From Mycosarcoma maydis (lineage: Eukaryota > Basidiomycota > Ustilaginomycetes > Ustilaginales): DNA of 64,000 nt. This document shows positions 9,540 to 21,943 of this stretch, in pieces. The stretch is from contig NC_026488.1 in assembly GCF_000328475.2 (NCBI RefSeq), positions 186,001-250,000 on the forward strand, in the 5' to 3' direction. Under the pieces are notes generated by a model. It did not search any database, had not been told where the DNA came from, and saw nothing but the letters and a program-made list of their open reading frames with translations. How positions within the stretch are numbered: position 1 is the first letter of the stretch; each line of letters begins with the position of its first letter. The position numbers and the translations under genes were made by a program.

Positions 9540-11730
9540 TCACTGAGCTTGCGTACGTACAGCATCTTCGACCCTTTTTTCGACTGCGGCGAGTAGAAAC
9601 GTGGCAAAGGATTCAAACTTGACCGCATCAATGCCGTACGTCCAGCTGACGGTCATCACCAGACCCGTCTCTGGCGCTCCTTGCTCGTTCGTCGCCGTTC
9701 TCTCGCCGACCGAGATTCGTGCCATCAGAAGCGGCTCCGAGTGCACTTTTGTTGCTTCGTAGCGTGTCGAGGCCTCCGAGACTTGTAGCTTGGCACGGCG
9801 AGCTTTACGTGACCAACTTTGTTTGGTTAGGATCACGTCGATGGTGCCTGTATCGGATGTCATGTTCGCTTTCGGTCCAAGTGCGGCTTGCTTATCGGTC
9901 TCACATGATAGCCTGTGTGTGCTGTCAAATCGTTGATAAGCAGAGGCGTACGTTGAGCACCCTTCCAAGCCATCCAGAACGTGCATCGTCAGCTCGAACA
10001 GCTCCTTTCTTGTCCATGCTACGCCTCTCTTGATCACTTTTCCGGATCTTTCGCCCGAAGCAGGAGCATGCCTCTTCAGCGAACTCGGCAACGTCGCTCT
10101 ACTCCAGCTCTACGATATCGTCAATCCACCGAAAAACTCTGTTGGTCAGCACGGGATTTTTTCGAGAATGCTTACGCGCAAATGTAGCTTGCTTGGCCAG
10201 CCAACTTACAGGAGGAATCCGCAATCCACTCTTAGTGGTCCACAGCAGAACCCATCTTCTGGTCCTTCCTCCACCCGTCGGTAGTTCGTGCACACCCCAT
10301 GCGCGTATTCTACGCTCGTTCGACAGCGGTTCGAGCTCTTGTGCGACTTGAACCACGCTCGACAGTTTGCCCAACATGCACGTCCACCAGACCACTCTGG
10401 GATCCGAAAGACTTTGCTGGATCATTCGTTGGACGAAGCGCAGCTCTCCGCCGGCAGTGACCATTTCTGATGACGTTCCGTGACAGACCTGTTCACAACC
10501 CGGTTACTACGCATCAGAATCGTGTGCTCGTCTGAATAAATCAAGATGGATTGGTGGGGGAGCGAAACGGCAACCACGGCAACTTACAGCGTTGGCAGGC
10601 GTCTTTTTGATTCGAGCCAGACTGAGCATTTCTTGCTGACTTGTGTAGAACGGCGGGTTGCACATGGTAAAATGGATGAGCTCGTGATTCTGCATCGACC
10701 ATATCGCCTCTTGAGCCAGCTTGGTGTTGATGTCAGCAGGCACAAACTCGTCGTTTTCGTCGACATGGACCAATGCAATTCTCGTGCGCACGTGGTTGGC
10801 GTGCACCACATGTTGACGAGCATGCTCCAAACTGTGGCTGTCGATATCGATAGCGACAAATCGCCAGCGCGCGAAACACCGTGTGCCCAACAGAGGATAG
10901 ATGGCCGAGGCTCCTGTTCCAATGTCCAGACCATTGACATGCCAAGTGAGAGGTAGATTCTGGAAATCTCGCAAAACACAGAGCGTTGGTAGTGTCGATT
11001 CGAGAAGCTCGTGGATGAGTGCGATGTATGCGAGCCTGTACCAACGCGCACCGGAAAAACGCGTCAGAATCTGTACAAGTCGATCGGCGGCTTACAGTAA
11101 CCTACCTGTTTGGAATCTAGTCAACATGCAATGCAGAGCAAGCGTCAACAAGCAGCTTTCGACCATGCAGACCATCGTCCAAGCCGTCGAGCATAGCTTA
11201 CCATGGGACAAAGGTTTTTCTCGGAAAATGTAGCGTGGATCCCAAAGTCGTCTAGCAACAAGGTCTCTGCCAAACACCTTTTAACGCGCACAGTCGTGAG
11301 GTCTCGTTCAGTTGAAAAAGCGCTCCTCTTGGCAGTGTATGGCGTCCAACGTACCTGACGGCTTGTGCATCGTGGAAATCAATCTTGCCCTCATACCCCC
11401 CGTCATCTCTGACGCTGTTTACACGATTCAAAAGCAACCCGATTGTTAGCAACTCTACATGATGGCCAGAGGTCGTCGAGGTACGCGGCGAGATGGTCAA
11501 CCTACAAAGCGCCGAATGTTGATGGGTACTTGGCTGCCAGCGCACGAAAGTCTGGCGTCTTGTAGCGATACATTCTCGGATCTACCAGCATCACAGTATG
11601 TCAGTCTACTTGGCACCGCAACCGTCAAGCTTTGCGGAAGCACAAACTCACCAATCTGTGGCCTAAGCAATGCGCGTACGTTTGCAACATGTCGCATGCA
11701 CCATTCTTGGCGAGCTGCATCTTTGCGCAT
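9540..11730 (-). CDS. METTL16/METT10D-type RNA N6-adenosine methyltransferase, eight exons
   Basis: SAM-dependent methyltransferase of the family that makes m6A in U6 snRNA. Exons on the minus strand: 11730-11652, 11581-11506, 11414-11355, 11277-11202, 11116-11106, 11035-10588, 10488-10210, 10109-9540. All junctions are GT-AG and keep phase, giving 532 residues. Spliced sequence matches the family in order: RYKTPDFRALAAKYP, KIDFHDAQAVR, LLLDDFGI, PNRLAYI, the SAM loop GLDIGTGASAIYPLLG, the catalytic NPPF (CNPPFYTSQ), GGELRFVQRMI, and GRTRRWVLLW. A C-terminal extension of about 190 residues comes from the last exon. The first exon is the weakest part: translation could instead start at 11697 or at 11573 in exon 2, and a sequence gap begins 12 bases upstream of exon 1. 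Exon 5 is only 11 bases. Function in smuts is inferred from the family. Confidence 0.85.
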
Positions 11731-11741
11731 CCTGCGAAAGA

Positions 11742-11841
11742 NNNNNNNNNNNNNNNNNNNNNNNNNNNNNNNNNNNNNNNNNNNNNNNNNNNNNNNNNNN
11801 NNNNNNNNNNNNNNNNNNNNNNNNNNNNNNNNNNNNNNNNN
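11742..11841. other. assembly gap (100 N)
   Basis: Exactly 100 undetermined bases, a conventional placeholder for a gap of unknown length, between the 5' end of the METTL16-like gene and the 3' end of the CENP-O-like gene. The upstream control region or first codons of the METTL16-like gene may lie in it. Confidence 0.99.
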
Positions 11842-11899
11842 TACAGGGTACACGTAGAGAGCTGCGGGAACTCAGGTTGTTGGTAAGGTGAGCCATGTA

Positions 11900-12194
11900 T
11901 CAACGCACCCCATGCCTGGCGTTCAACTGCGTCCACACTTTCTGCGCAATGCGCTGGAAAGCTTGGTCCATGTCGAGCGATTCGCCATCGTGCTCCTGTG
12001 CGTACATGTGCTCCAGATCTTGTCTGCGCGTGATGTTGGGCCGGAGCGCTTTCAGCTCAGCTTGCGAGATACCGGGCGCTCGACGTTGACGTGTTTCGAG
12101 CTCGGGCGCGTACTCGAGCAGCTGCACGCGCACTTGACCGTACGCCTTGCGCAGACCGTGGATGGCTCCTTGTTCGTCGATCACATCTTGGGAG

Positions 12195-12229
<35 letters not shown>

Positions 12230-13261
12230 AGCAGGCTGAGCAGTGATACCGGTGGGGCGCGTGTCGTCGACCAGGCGGTCGCTCTGAAGGTCGTCGTATT
12301 GGACGACGAGTTCGAGGTACTGTGTTGGTTGGTCGTCCGGGATCTTTCGTTTTCGGGTCGCGGCGGCTTTGAGCGCAAGCACGGTGGGGTCGCGATCGGT
12401 AGGCTCGTCGTTGGCGTCCTCTGGATCTGAATCGGTACGAGTGGAAGAGCAAGGGATGCGCCAGGTGACCTTGACGAGATCGAACGCTTCTGTACCGAGC
12501 GCTTCCAAGGCGGCGTGCGTGTCTTGGTCGGTGGTGGGAAGCTCGAGCTGCTGCAAGGCCATTGCTTGTTGCCTCCTGGAGACATAGGCTTGCAAGTGGC
12601 AGTGGAGGTCTGAAAGGAAAGCATTCACGCCAGGCAAGTCGTTGAACTGGGTGAGCATGGTCAAGCCACCCGCCTCGTTGTCTCTGGCTTTGCTGGCTGC
12701 TCCACCGGACACTTGTCCGCCTGCGACACTCGGTAGATACTTTTCCACGAGGTTTGCCAGCGGTACCGAATGCGGCACGGTATGCCTGATGAGCCTGAGC
12801 CCATCTGCTAGTGAATTCGGCTCGACATCGCCCACAGCGGTACCGGCGAGCTGCGCCATGGAATCGAGCGACTGACTGGGCCGCGAAAAGACAAGGTAGT
12901 ACGGCTCATAGAAGCGACCCCTCCAGAACGTATCGAGTCGGATACCGAGAGCGAGGTCGCCATCCTTGTCGGCAGAAACAATGTCTCTTGCTTGACGTGC
13001 ACGACGACCTACATCCAGGTCAAGCTCGAAGCATGTCCAAGCTGCAGTGCGGTAGAGAATTGATTTTTCTTCGAGCGAGCGTAGCTGATGCGCGAGCTCT
13101 TGGTTTTCGATGGCGAGTGTGCTGCGTGTGCCGCGTGTGTCAAGCGGAAGCGCTCGGAGGGAGGAGAGTTGGGAGGACAAGAGGGCCTTGTCGGCTCGAA
13201 GCTGATTAAGCTTGGACTTGAGCTCGTCGACGGAAGCCGATGCAAGGCTGCTCGAGCTCAT
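11900..13261 (-). CDS. CENP-O/Mcm21-type inner kinetochore protein
   Basis: Likely subunit of the CCAN/COMA complex, which sits at centromeric chromatin in the nucleus. 453 residues, no intron. Residues 1-70 contain a coiled coil (DELKSKLNQLRADKALLSSQL and the following leucines). The CENP-O signature follows: LGIRLDTFWRGRFYEPYYLVF (about 102-122), then LRLIRHTVPHSVPLANLVEKYLP (about 156-178). A serine run (about 344-358, coded by a TCC/TCG repeat) interrupts the C-terminal half. Kinetochore proteins diverge quickly, so the call rests on this two-part signature. The C terminus lies 58 bases from the assembly gap, but the frame ends in a normal TGA. Confidence 0.75.
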
Positions 13262-16200
13262 GCTGGGAGAGGTTGCTTGTATATCTGGTTGAAGCGAGGC
13301 GGCAACTATTGGTGAAGGAGGTGGTAACGGTGAGTCTTTGTTGAGAATGGTCTTGGTCGAGACTGGTGAGTTGGTCTGAGATTTCTCGGGTATCGGTCAA
13401 GTTGACGCGACGCGCCCTATCGTGTATGATAGAGTGCCAAAGTCAGTTACTATGAGAGTCACGTGGTCATGTGTGTTGGTTTGCTCAGATCGGGCACAGG
13501 CGACTCGTGAAATGTGAATCGGGATTGAATCGTGACTGACATGCGTGAAGGAGAATGAAAAAATCAAGATTATCAAGTAGGAAAAGAAAAAGAAACGAAA
13601 TTCATCTAAAAAAAGCGCCAAGGAAATCCGAGCATTGTTAAGCTGCACGTGATACAACGCGTTCATCTGTTCGTGGTTGATCTATCGGCGCTGGGTTTGC
13701 GAAGGAACGGCGGTGTCAACCCAGGGAAGCTGCTACTAACCAAGTCCTCATCGGATCGATCGGGGGGAGGTCACTTTTGAAGTCAGAAATCGACACTCGT
13801 TCCTCCTCGTAAGAGCAAGAGGCTGCGGCATCGGGAGTCTGAAGAGGCCCGATCTGGCTGGCAAGAAACAGGAACGCTTCAAAGTACCGAAGCGCGACGT
13901 CTCGATAGACTCGGGTATCGAGCGTCGACGACGGCGGAAGCTGAAATACAAGCTTCGCCGAGGCGCATGTCGTAGAAAAGAACGACGGAACAGGTAGGAT
14001 CGGGCTCGTGACTACGACATGAACGCCTCATTCCAAACACTCAACACTGCCAAGCTGTTTCAGTCGCATCTAGATGGCAAGAGAGCGGTTGGCAAGAGAG
14101 CGCAACGTTGAATCGAAGAACAAACATGTTCGAGCCCCTACCGCCTCTGTCTTGTCGCAAGCGTCATGAGTTCGGGGAGTCGGGCGGGATGTTCACGGTT
14201 GGTCAGCATGCCAAACGCCATCATCGTGCTGCAGCTCGTCCGTGTCCGACTTGATCGCCAGAATTCAAGCTCAACAGATCGAATGGGTTATCTGTTCCTA
14301 GCTTCAAGCATACGCCGACATGCAAGATTCACAGGCTGAAACGGGGTCGAGATGATGCTGCTGCTCCATCGGTAGGCGTGTCTATCGAGTTGAAAAGAAA
14401 CAAGAGTCGTGAGCGTAGGATCCAAGCCGTTGACGAGCTGCGCGATGCATAGCTTGCAATACGTTAACTTGACTTGACCAGCCCGCAGCAATTGTCAATA
14501 CGTTAATGCACGATGTATTAACAATATTTGGGATTCAAGGCGAAAGAGTCACAATCGTCAAGTATATACTATGTACCGTATACTGTACGTGCTTCGTGAT
14601 TCACGATTGTGATACAATCATGAGTGACATTCGTGATTCAGAATTCACGATTTGAGGTACGCGTCGTGCGTCTCTCTGGGTTTGTACAGTCGTGAGTTTG
14701 CGAGACCAACATTCACGATTCACATTCACGATTCACATTCACGATTCACATTCACGATTGTCAGTCAGTGTGAGTTAGACAGTGAGAGTCACGACACACG
14801 ACGACTCAACATGAAACTCGTTGTGCGGTGTGTGGTGTGCGTCAAGTGACCGTCAGCAGAGTGCCAGTCTGAGAGTGCTTGCCTTGAGAGTGCTTTCATC
14901 GAGAAATACAGCTCGGTCACGATTCGTGATTCTTGATTCTGGGTGGCGCCATAGCAGTCACGAGTGGGTGGTGCACCGTCACGAGTAGGCAGCATGCCAA
15001 TCATGAATCGTGAATCAGAGGCATCTCAACCCACGTCGCAGTCTGCAGCGCTATGCAGAATCGTGCAGCCAACAGGGAACCAGTCGATATGAGACGGCTC
15101 AAGTGCTATTCGTGATTGAGCGCAGTATTGGGCATTCCAGCTAACTTGGTCAACTCAGCTTATTTCATGATTCCGACCTGCATTAGAACCGCCTTGGTTG
15201 CGTATGCGCTGCTGTCAACATCGCCGAAGCCGATGCATCCACCGTTTCCCACCTCTGACATGCTCCCCCTCCTTGCAATCGTGTATGCGTCGGCTCTCTG
15301 TTATGTATACTGTACACTCACTCAGAACGTAGCTGCCATGCCCACAGCATGAGCTTTGCGATCATGTCAGCCGGATCGAAGCTCCAGACTGGCTTGCAGC
15401 ACGCTTTGCTGCACCTGGCCCTCTATGTGGCTCGGTCGAGACTGCCTGACTTCTGCGCGCCGAGTATCAAGCCATGTATGTCCTTTGCTCTAGCAAGACC
15501 GCAAGCCAGCCATGACAGCTGTCCAATCTACAAGCTGCAATTTCAGAATCGTTTGTGAACTTTGCCCATGTCATGTACCGTTGGTTGCATCCAAGTTAGC
15601 TGATCGTCCTGTCGCCCGCTCGACCATCGGTTGCGCCATATCCCTCTGATTGCTGGTGCCTTCTGTCAGCAGCAAGCTCAACACCCTTCTCGTCCGGTGT
15701 TTCTCCAACCGGATCGATGAAAGCTTCTGTACCGCAAACGATGCGTCTCATGCGTCTCAGCGATAGAGACAACACCACTCGGCCTCCTCATCCTGCCTGT
15801 CATGTCAATCTTTCGCGAACCAGCTGACCAAAGCTCGGCTAGGTTCATGCAGGCTCCTCTTCTCTCCACTGGACGCGCGTTGTGCGCTGCTGCTCAAGTC
15901 AAGGCTTGAGCTGTTCCACCCAACGATCGCCTACAGCCTGGCATGTTGCGTCGTCCTGAATCACCTTTCAGCTGTCGTTCATCATCTGCGTAAGGCTTCT
16001 GCGGCTCGAGCGTGACCAACTAACTGGCTGAAAGCAAGGCGGTACGTTTCAGTTTCAGTAGCACCAATACTTGGAATACAAGTACAACTTGAGCAAAAGC
16101 TTTCGATTTAGTAGTGACGAAAAGGAGCATTCCGACACGCAGCTTAACTAGGCTGGTCCTGGCAAGCACAAGACGAGCTAGCGGCTGTGCCAATACCGAG

Positions 16201-17229
16201 GAGCAGCTCAAGACTCGAAAGCGCAGATGACGAGAAAGCTGTGCTGTTTGCAATGTGTTATGCACACTTTGTTGATCGTTTCGTAAACTCCGCTCTCGAG
16301 CTCGAGCGCCAGAGTGTTGTTCTCCTGTCTGTTTGCGTGTTTTGATCTGTCATCCGTTTCATAACTTGCTTGCTTGCATCCCTCGCTTGCTCCTCTTCCG
16401 CTTTCCCGCGTAACCTCGTCGCCTTCTAGTCCTCTCTACCTCCGCTCGATCGACGCCAGTTCTGCCGCAGCCAGTGCTGACCTGTTTCCTGGCCCGCGCT
16501 AAACTTGTAGCTCCGATCCACTTTGCAAAACAACGGCTGCTTCTGCGGTGCCTGATCGAATGCTTCCTCAAAGTGACTGCTGAACCGTGGTGGATAGTCT
16601 GGTCGAGTCTAGGCACCTTTGTCCGTTCCTCTCTCTTTGGCACCTCTCACCACAGCCTCTACTGATTGCAACTTGTCGCTCTGCAGAACTTGTCCTTGCA
16701 ACTGCTCGACTTCAAACTGTTGTCTGCTGTCTGCTGTTCCCTTGGCCCTCTGTCTGCTCTGGATTCCTTCTCCTCCTCTTGATCGTTGCCGCTCACCTTG
16801 CTGTCCCCTTCGTGGCCATTGTTTCATTCCTTCAACAATCATCTATCATCTTGACCTCTATCTACCCCACTCCTCTCTACACCTCTCCCCTCGCCTCGGA
16901 ACACCCCTTTCCCGTCTCACCTCTTCCCCTTCACCATCGACGCGGCCTCAACATTTCTACAGCTCCAACAACGGCGATCAGCGTAGCCGGTTCGAATTAC
17001 TCTATACATTCTTTTGACAGCATCACTCTACCCGACCCACAATCATCCACATCGTATCGAGTCTATTGAACAACACCGTCTACTTTCAATAGGCATATCC
17101 AATCGCGTTTGCCAACGTTGACTACACACACACACACGCGGCTTGCATCCAGTCGCAATCGTAAGCGCAACCACGAATCGCGACATTCTACACCTGTGAG
17201 CGTCTGGAGCTTTGGGCAGAGCTTCGATC
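13262..17229. other. long divergent intergenic region between CENP-O-like gene and kinase gene
   Basis: Nearly 4 kb without a supportable gene. Frames are all under 100 codons except overlapping pyrimidine-rich ones just upstream of the kinase. The part 13500-15120 has many ATCGTGA/TCACGAT units and one 13-bp tandem array. The part 16350-17229 is pyrimidine-rich (CTCTTCC runs, ACACACAC near 17130) and is probably the long 5' leader and promoter of the kinase gene, possibly with a 5' UTR intron. Confidence 0.5.
14709..14760. repeat. 13-bp tandem repeat (ACATTCACGATTC), four copies
   Basis: Four head-to-tail copies; only the last base of the last copy differs. The unit contains the interspersed TCACGAT motif, so this looks like local amplification of that motif. 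Confidence 0.9.
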
Positions 17230-20200
17230 ATGTCTTCCTCGCAACGCCCCGTGGTGCAGCCCATCCCGCCCTTCAAGGGAGCGCCTCTGCAGGCTACAGA
17301 CGTACAGAATCGCAGACCCACCGCCGCGGAAGCCTACGTCGCCTTGGCCAACCGAAAAGCCGGTGCCAACGTTGTCTCGACGCGAGCTACCGGGTGCGAG
17401 AATCACCGTCCATCACAACATCAGCCTACCAGCCATCACGCTTCACAACGACAGCAGCCGGCACCAGCAGCAGACCGCCGAGTGCAGCAGTCTCAGCCTT
17501 CCGAGCGTCCAAAGCCAGCATCGCGTCTAGAGAGGGAGAAGAAACGTCATCACAATGATCCCAAAAACATCGGCCATTGGAGGCTCGACAAACTCATCGG
17601 TCAGGGCGCTTCCGGTCGTGTGCGCCTCGCCATCCATGACCAAACCGGCCAAAAAGCGGCTGTTAAGATCATCCCACGGACGCTCATCAACGCAAGTCGC
17701 ATGAGCTTGCGTGATGCGGATGTCAAGGCTAACAAAATGATTCTTGGTATCGAACGAGAGATTGTCATCATGAAACTCATCGAACATCCCAACTTGCTCG
17801 GTCTCTGGGACGTGTACGAGACATCGAAAGATCTGTAAGTTGCCAACACCCTACCCGACTCAAAAAGACTTGGTGCAAGAGCTGATTGCCAACTTACCGA
17901 CCATGTTATGCTGTTTTTGCTTCACCACAGATTCCTCATCATGGAATACGTTGCCGGTGGCGAGCTCTTTGACCACCTTGTTGCTCAGGGCAAGCTCTCC
18001 CCACGAGATGCTCGAGGCTACTTCCGTCAGATTATTTTCGGCATGGACTACTGCCATCGCTTCAACATCTGCCATCGTGATCTCAAGCCCGAAAATTTGC
18101 TCCTCGATGAAACCAAAAAGATTGTCAAGGTTGCCGACTTTGGCATGGCCGCACTTCAGCCTACCGAAAAGATGCTCGAGACCAGTTGCGGCTCTCCTCA
18201 CTACGCCAGTCCCGAGATCGTCAGCGGAAAGAGGTACAAGGGAACCGCTAGCGATATCTGGAGCTGCGGTATCATCCTCTTCGCGCTTCTCTGCGGACGT
18301 CTGCCGTTTGACGATCCCAACATTCAGCAGCTGCTTGGTAAGGTGCGCGCAGGCAAGTTTATCATGCCTGAATGGCTCGAGCCTGCCTCCAAAGATCTCA
18401 TCTGGAGGATGCTCGAGGTGGATCCGGAGAAGCGAATCAAGATGGCCGACATCATGCGCCATCCTTGGTTTACCAACAACGGCACCGAGTCGTCGGTCAA
18501 CCCTGTCTCGACGTCGCTTGACAGCTTACAGATGGAGGAGTTGACGCTTGACACGATCGACATTGACATCCTCGGTAACCTCAAGACGCTGTGGTTCGAA
18601 TTGAGCGAACAAGACATTATCAAGGAGCTGCTCGCTCCAGGTCCGAGCTGGCAAAAGACGTTTTATACACTGCTGGTGGCGCATCGCGAGAATCATTCGG
18701 CTGACGATGAAGATGACATGAACGATGATATTCTGGACGAGCAGATCGTCACTGCGAGCGCTGTGCCTGCGCATGCTCTCTTGTCGACTACCAGCGCTGC
18801 CAAGACGCTCGAAAAACCTCGTCCTCGCCGCACTAGCGATGCCGCCGGTGCCACCTCGGCTCCAGCCTCTCCACGCCTCGAAAGTGTCGAGATGGATCGT
18901 CGACACAGCACTCCAGAAAAAGGCTCGGTATATCACACCACGTCTCGTCGTCCCGACAATGTCACGCCCCCCAAAGTGGCTTCGCCACATGTTCGTCCAG
19001 CCAATCCTTCGCCGAGGTTGCGACCATCGCCTCTCGACTCGCCTGCCTCGACGCTGGACAGCGCATTTGTTTCGGCGTCCAAGCTCAAGGTAGCTTCTCC
19101 TACCAAGCCGCGCGCTCTTGGCTCGAGTCATGGTGCGGACAAGTCAGGTTACGTGTTGCCACAGATCTCGCTGCAGACGGCGTCGCCACAGCGAAACGAG
19201 CGACCGGCTGTCGACTTGCAGCGACGCAATACATCGCCTACCAAGCCCAACACGGTAGGTGTTACTGCGCCTCTCTCGGCTCGCATCGCTCTGGCCAATA
19301 TGTACGATGCGCCCACATTGTCGCATACGGCTACGGCGTCTTGTGGTTCGACATCGTCCACCGCGTCATCGACTGTTTCGGTGAGTGCAGCTCGCAACCG
19401 CGCGAATCGTGGTTCGGGTTCCGAGATGATGCCGCCTCTTGCGCTTCCTGGGCGTGCATCGTCTCGACCAGTGTCGCCGACCAAGTCGACGTTTGGCGCA
19501 CAAGCTACACTACCCCCGCAGACTGCACCTCAACCCGCACCGCCGAGGCCCAGCACATCGCGAGCATATACGACCCAACCAACACCTTGCATCCAGGTGC
19601 CGCAGGTGGGCGATGCGACCATGCAGCGATTCTTCCAAGAGATCGCCGACGAGCTCGCATCCATCCGCGCCACCGGCGAGAAGCCAGATGCGCTACAGTC
19701 CAAGCTTGATCAGCTCAAGAACTCGATGGCTTGGCAACAGCAACAGCAGCAGCAGCAGCTGCAGTCACAGCCCATGGCAGTGACGGCTTCGGCGCCTAGC
19801 GCGCGCACCAGGAATTCCGAGATGAACCAGTTTGAAGATGCTGAGGACGACGTGAGCGAAGGCGAGAGCATGCGCTCAGTCTCGCAGGCATCTTCGCACC
19901 AGCAGACGTATACTCCGTCGACGCCCATGACGCCATTGAGCCCGGTTGAGCTGATTGCTCCTTTGGCACTGACGGACAAGTCCGGGGCGGGCGCTAGGTC
20001 GAGTGTGGCCAGTTCGAGTGCGAGTGCGAGTGCGAGAAACTCGGTTCGAAGCGCACGATCTGGCACTGAGGCGAGCAGCTCGGGGACCACGTCGCGACCA
20101 ACCAGTGTGTTTAGCAACATTAGCACCGGTAGCACGGGGCTCGGCAGGAAGAGGTCGTTGTTGGGACTGCGTCGCGCTGATAAGCATGCTCAGCAACAGC

Positions 20201-21045
20201 ATGCGACTGCGACCGAAGCCAATACGATCCGATCGATCGCGTACGAGTCGACGCCAACGCCGACTGCGCTAGCGAGCGTCTTTGCGGCGCCTGCTTCAGG
20301 ACGTTTTGTACCGAATGGAGGCGCAACCACAGCGTCTTCAGTGCGGATGCAGAGGCTCAATCCTGGGTTGGGGCTCGACATTGGTGCTAGCTCTGCTGCC
20401 GGTATCATTTCACCGCCTAGCACGCCTCAATCGCCCAACACTGCGACGCTGTCGCCGGCACCGGCAGCGTCAGCGTCAGCGATCGCGAGCGCGAGTGCAC
20501 CGGGCAAGAAGGACAGCTGGTTCGCTGGGCTGTTCAACTGGAAACCGGCCACATTTACGCTCATGTCGAGCGAAAACTTTTCCGAGACGTTGACCGAATG
20601 CATTCGGCGCTTGCAGAGCTACGGTGTGCGCGTGGCCATGGACGATTCGTCCGACGTGCACCACACGACGCTCAAGTGCAGCATCAACGAGTACCGCGAA
20701 TCGAACGGTGTGGTTACTGCGGCCAAGCCGTTGCGGTTCCGTGTGGACGTGCACATTCTCGCTGTGGGTTCGCCAGCAACCAACTCGGCGTACATGGGTG
20801 GCGGCTTGGGACTCTCGTTACACGGCGGTGCAGTTGGCACCAACGTCAACGCGACGAGTATCATGACTCACGGGCTGCCAAGTCCCGCTCTGAGCACATA
20901 CTCGAGAGCAAGCACCCCGGGCGGTGTCACGTTTGCAACCTCGGTGCTCGTCGTCCAGGAAAAGGGCGCGCTGAGCACGTTCAAGCTCATCCATGCTCGT
21001 TTGCGACGTGAATGGATGCTCGACCTTGGCTCGGCTATCATCTGA
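17230..21045 (+). CDS. Gin4/Hsl1/Kcc4 (Nim1-like) serine/threonine kinase with KA1-like domain
   Basis: Probable bud-neck/septin-associated kinase that links morphogenesis to the G2/M switch. Two exons: 17230-17834 and 17931-21045; the 96-base intron has GTAAGT and CACAG ends and splits a Leu codon in the kinase hinge. The product has 1239 residues. The kinase domain is about 117-382: glycine loop GQGASG (124-129), VK lysine 146, HRDLKPEN with catalytic D252, DFG at 271-273, SPE at 295-297, and the substrate loop SCGSPHYASPE typical of this AMPK-related branch. A long Ser/Ala/Pro-rich region (about 400-1060) with a Gln run follows. The last 170 residues resemble a KA1 membrane-binding domain (FSETLTECIRRLQSYGVRV, ending with FKLIHARLRREWML). 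Start chosen as the first ATG in frame. Family firm; the exact orthologue among Gin4, Hsl1 and Kcc4 is not resolved. Confidence 0.9.
17835..17930 (+). other. intron of the kinase gene
   Basis: GT-AG intron of 96 bases in phase 2. Removing it joins the segment ending VYETSKDL to FLIMEYVAGGEL, as expected across the hinge of the kinase fold. Confidence 0.9.
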
Positions 21046-21878
21046 GCTCGGAGCTTGTCCTCATGTCACTCTCGATCCTGTCACTGCTGCTCGCCTTAGC
21101 TTGTCTGTTTCTTTCATCTTGTTCGGCGCTCGACTAACAGCATTTCTGTCCTCCTGTTCTACCTTGATTTCGACCGGCTTTGCATGCACCCTAGCAACCC
21201 TAACACACTCCACTGTCTCTTCGCTTCACTTGACCTTACGCACCATGCTTCTGTCTTTTTGATCACACACAAACACACGCGTCTTTCCACGTTCCGTCTA
21301 TGGAATCCACATTCTCTTGTCAACCTGATGCTTGCGAGTGGGGATGCGGCTCGCGCCTGTGTACGAGATACTCGAGAGGCTAAGCTTTTGAGTGGGCGCC
21401 CGCGGGGGGGGGGGGTTAGGCGTGTAGTGCCACTTTTGGTTGGTTCGGGTGCAACAGGGGCGATTCGTGATTCGTGATTCACGATCCACAATTCGGCCCA
21501 GACTCGGTTCGGAGGTATAAGGCCACAGGCACGCGGCACGGGACACGGAAAGCAGATCACGTGTTGTTCGATTCGGCAGCACAGTTCGTGGTTGTGCTTC
21601 TTGCACACGGCACACGCAGAAACGGACAGTTGAATTAAAGCCGAGCATCAACACGGAAGCATGAAGGGTTCGGTCGGACAACAACGGCCGATGGTTTGAC
21701 AATCTACGTACAGTTGCTACTCACGACTGTTCCTGTAATGTACATTGACGATTTTTTTTTGTATTGCAATCGTGAGTGACACAAGCACACGAGGGTTCCT
21801 CGGTCAACACCAAATCACGAATCACTCACGACTGAATTCGAATCACGAATCAAGAATGCGGTAAGATACGGGTGTAAT

Positions 21879-21913
21879 TCGCAACTCGCAACTCGCAACT
21901 CGCAACTCGCAAA
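21879..21913. repeat. 7-bp tandem repeat (TCGCAAC)
   Basis: Almost five head-to-tail copies, the last ending in an A run. Confidence 0.9.
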
Positions 21914-21920
21914 TTTTTAA

Positions 21921-21943
21921 GCGCTTCGGGAAGTCCGAAGCGC
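21921..21943. repeat. inverted repeat (hairpin) GCGCTTCGG/CCGAAGCGC
   Basis: Nine-base arms separated by about five bases, followed by a T-rich run. On RNA it would form a stable stem-loop. It lies downstream of the kinase gene but 900 bases from its stop, so a link to its 3' end is uncertain. Confidence 0.6.
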
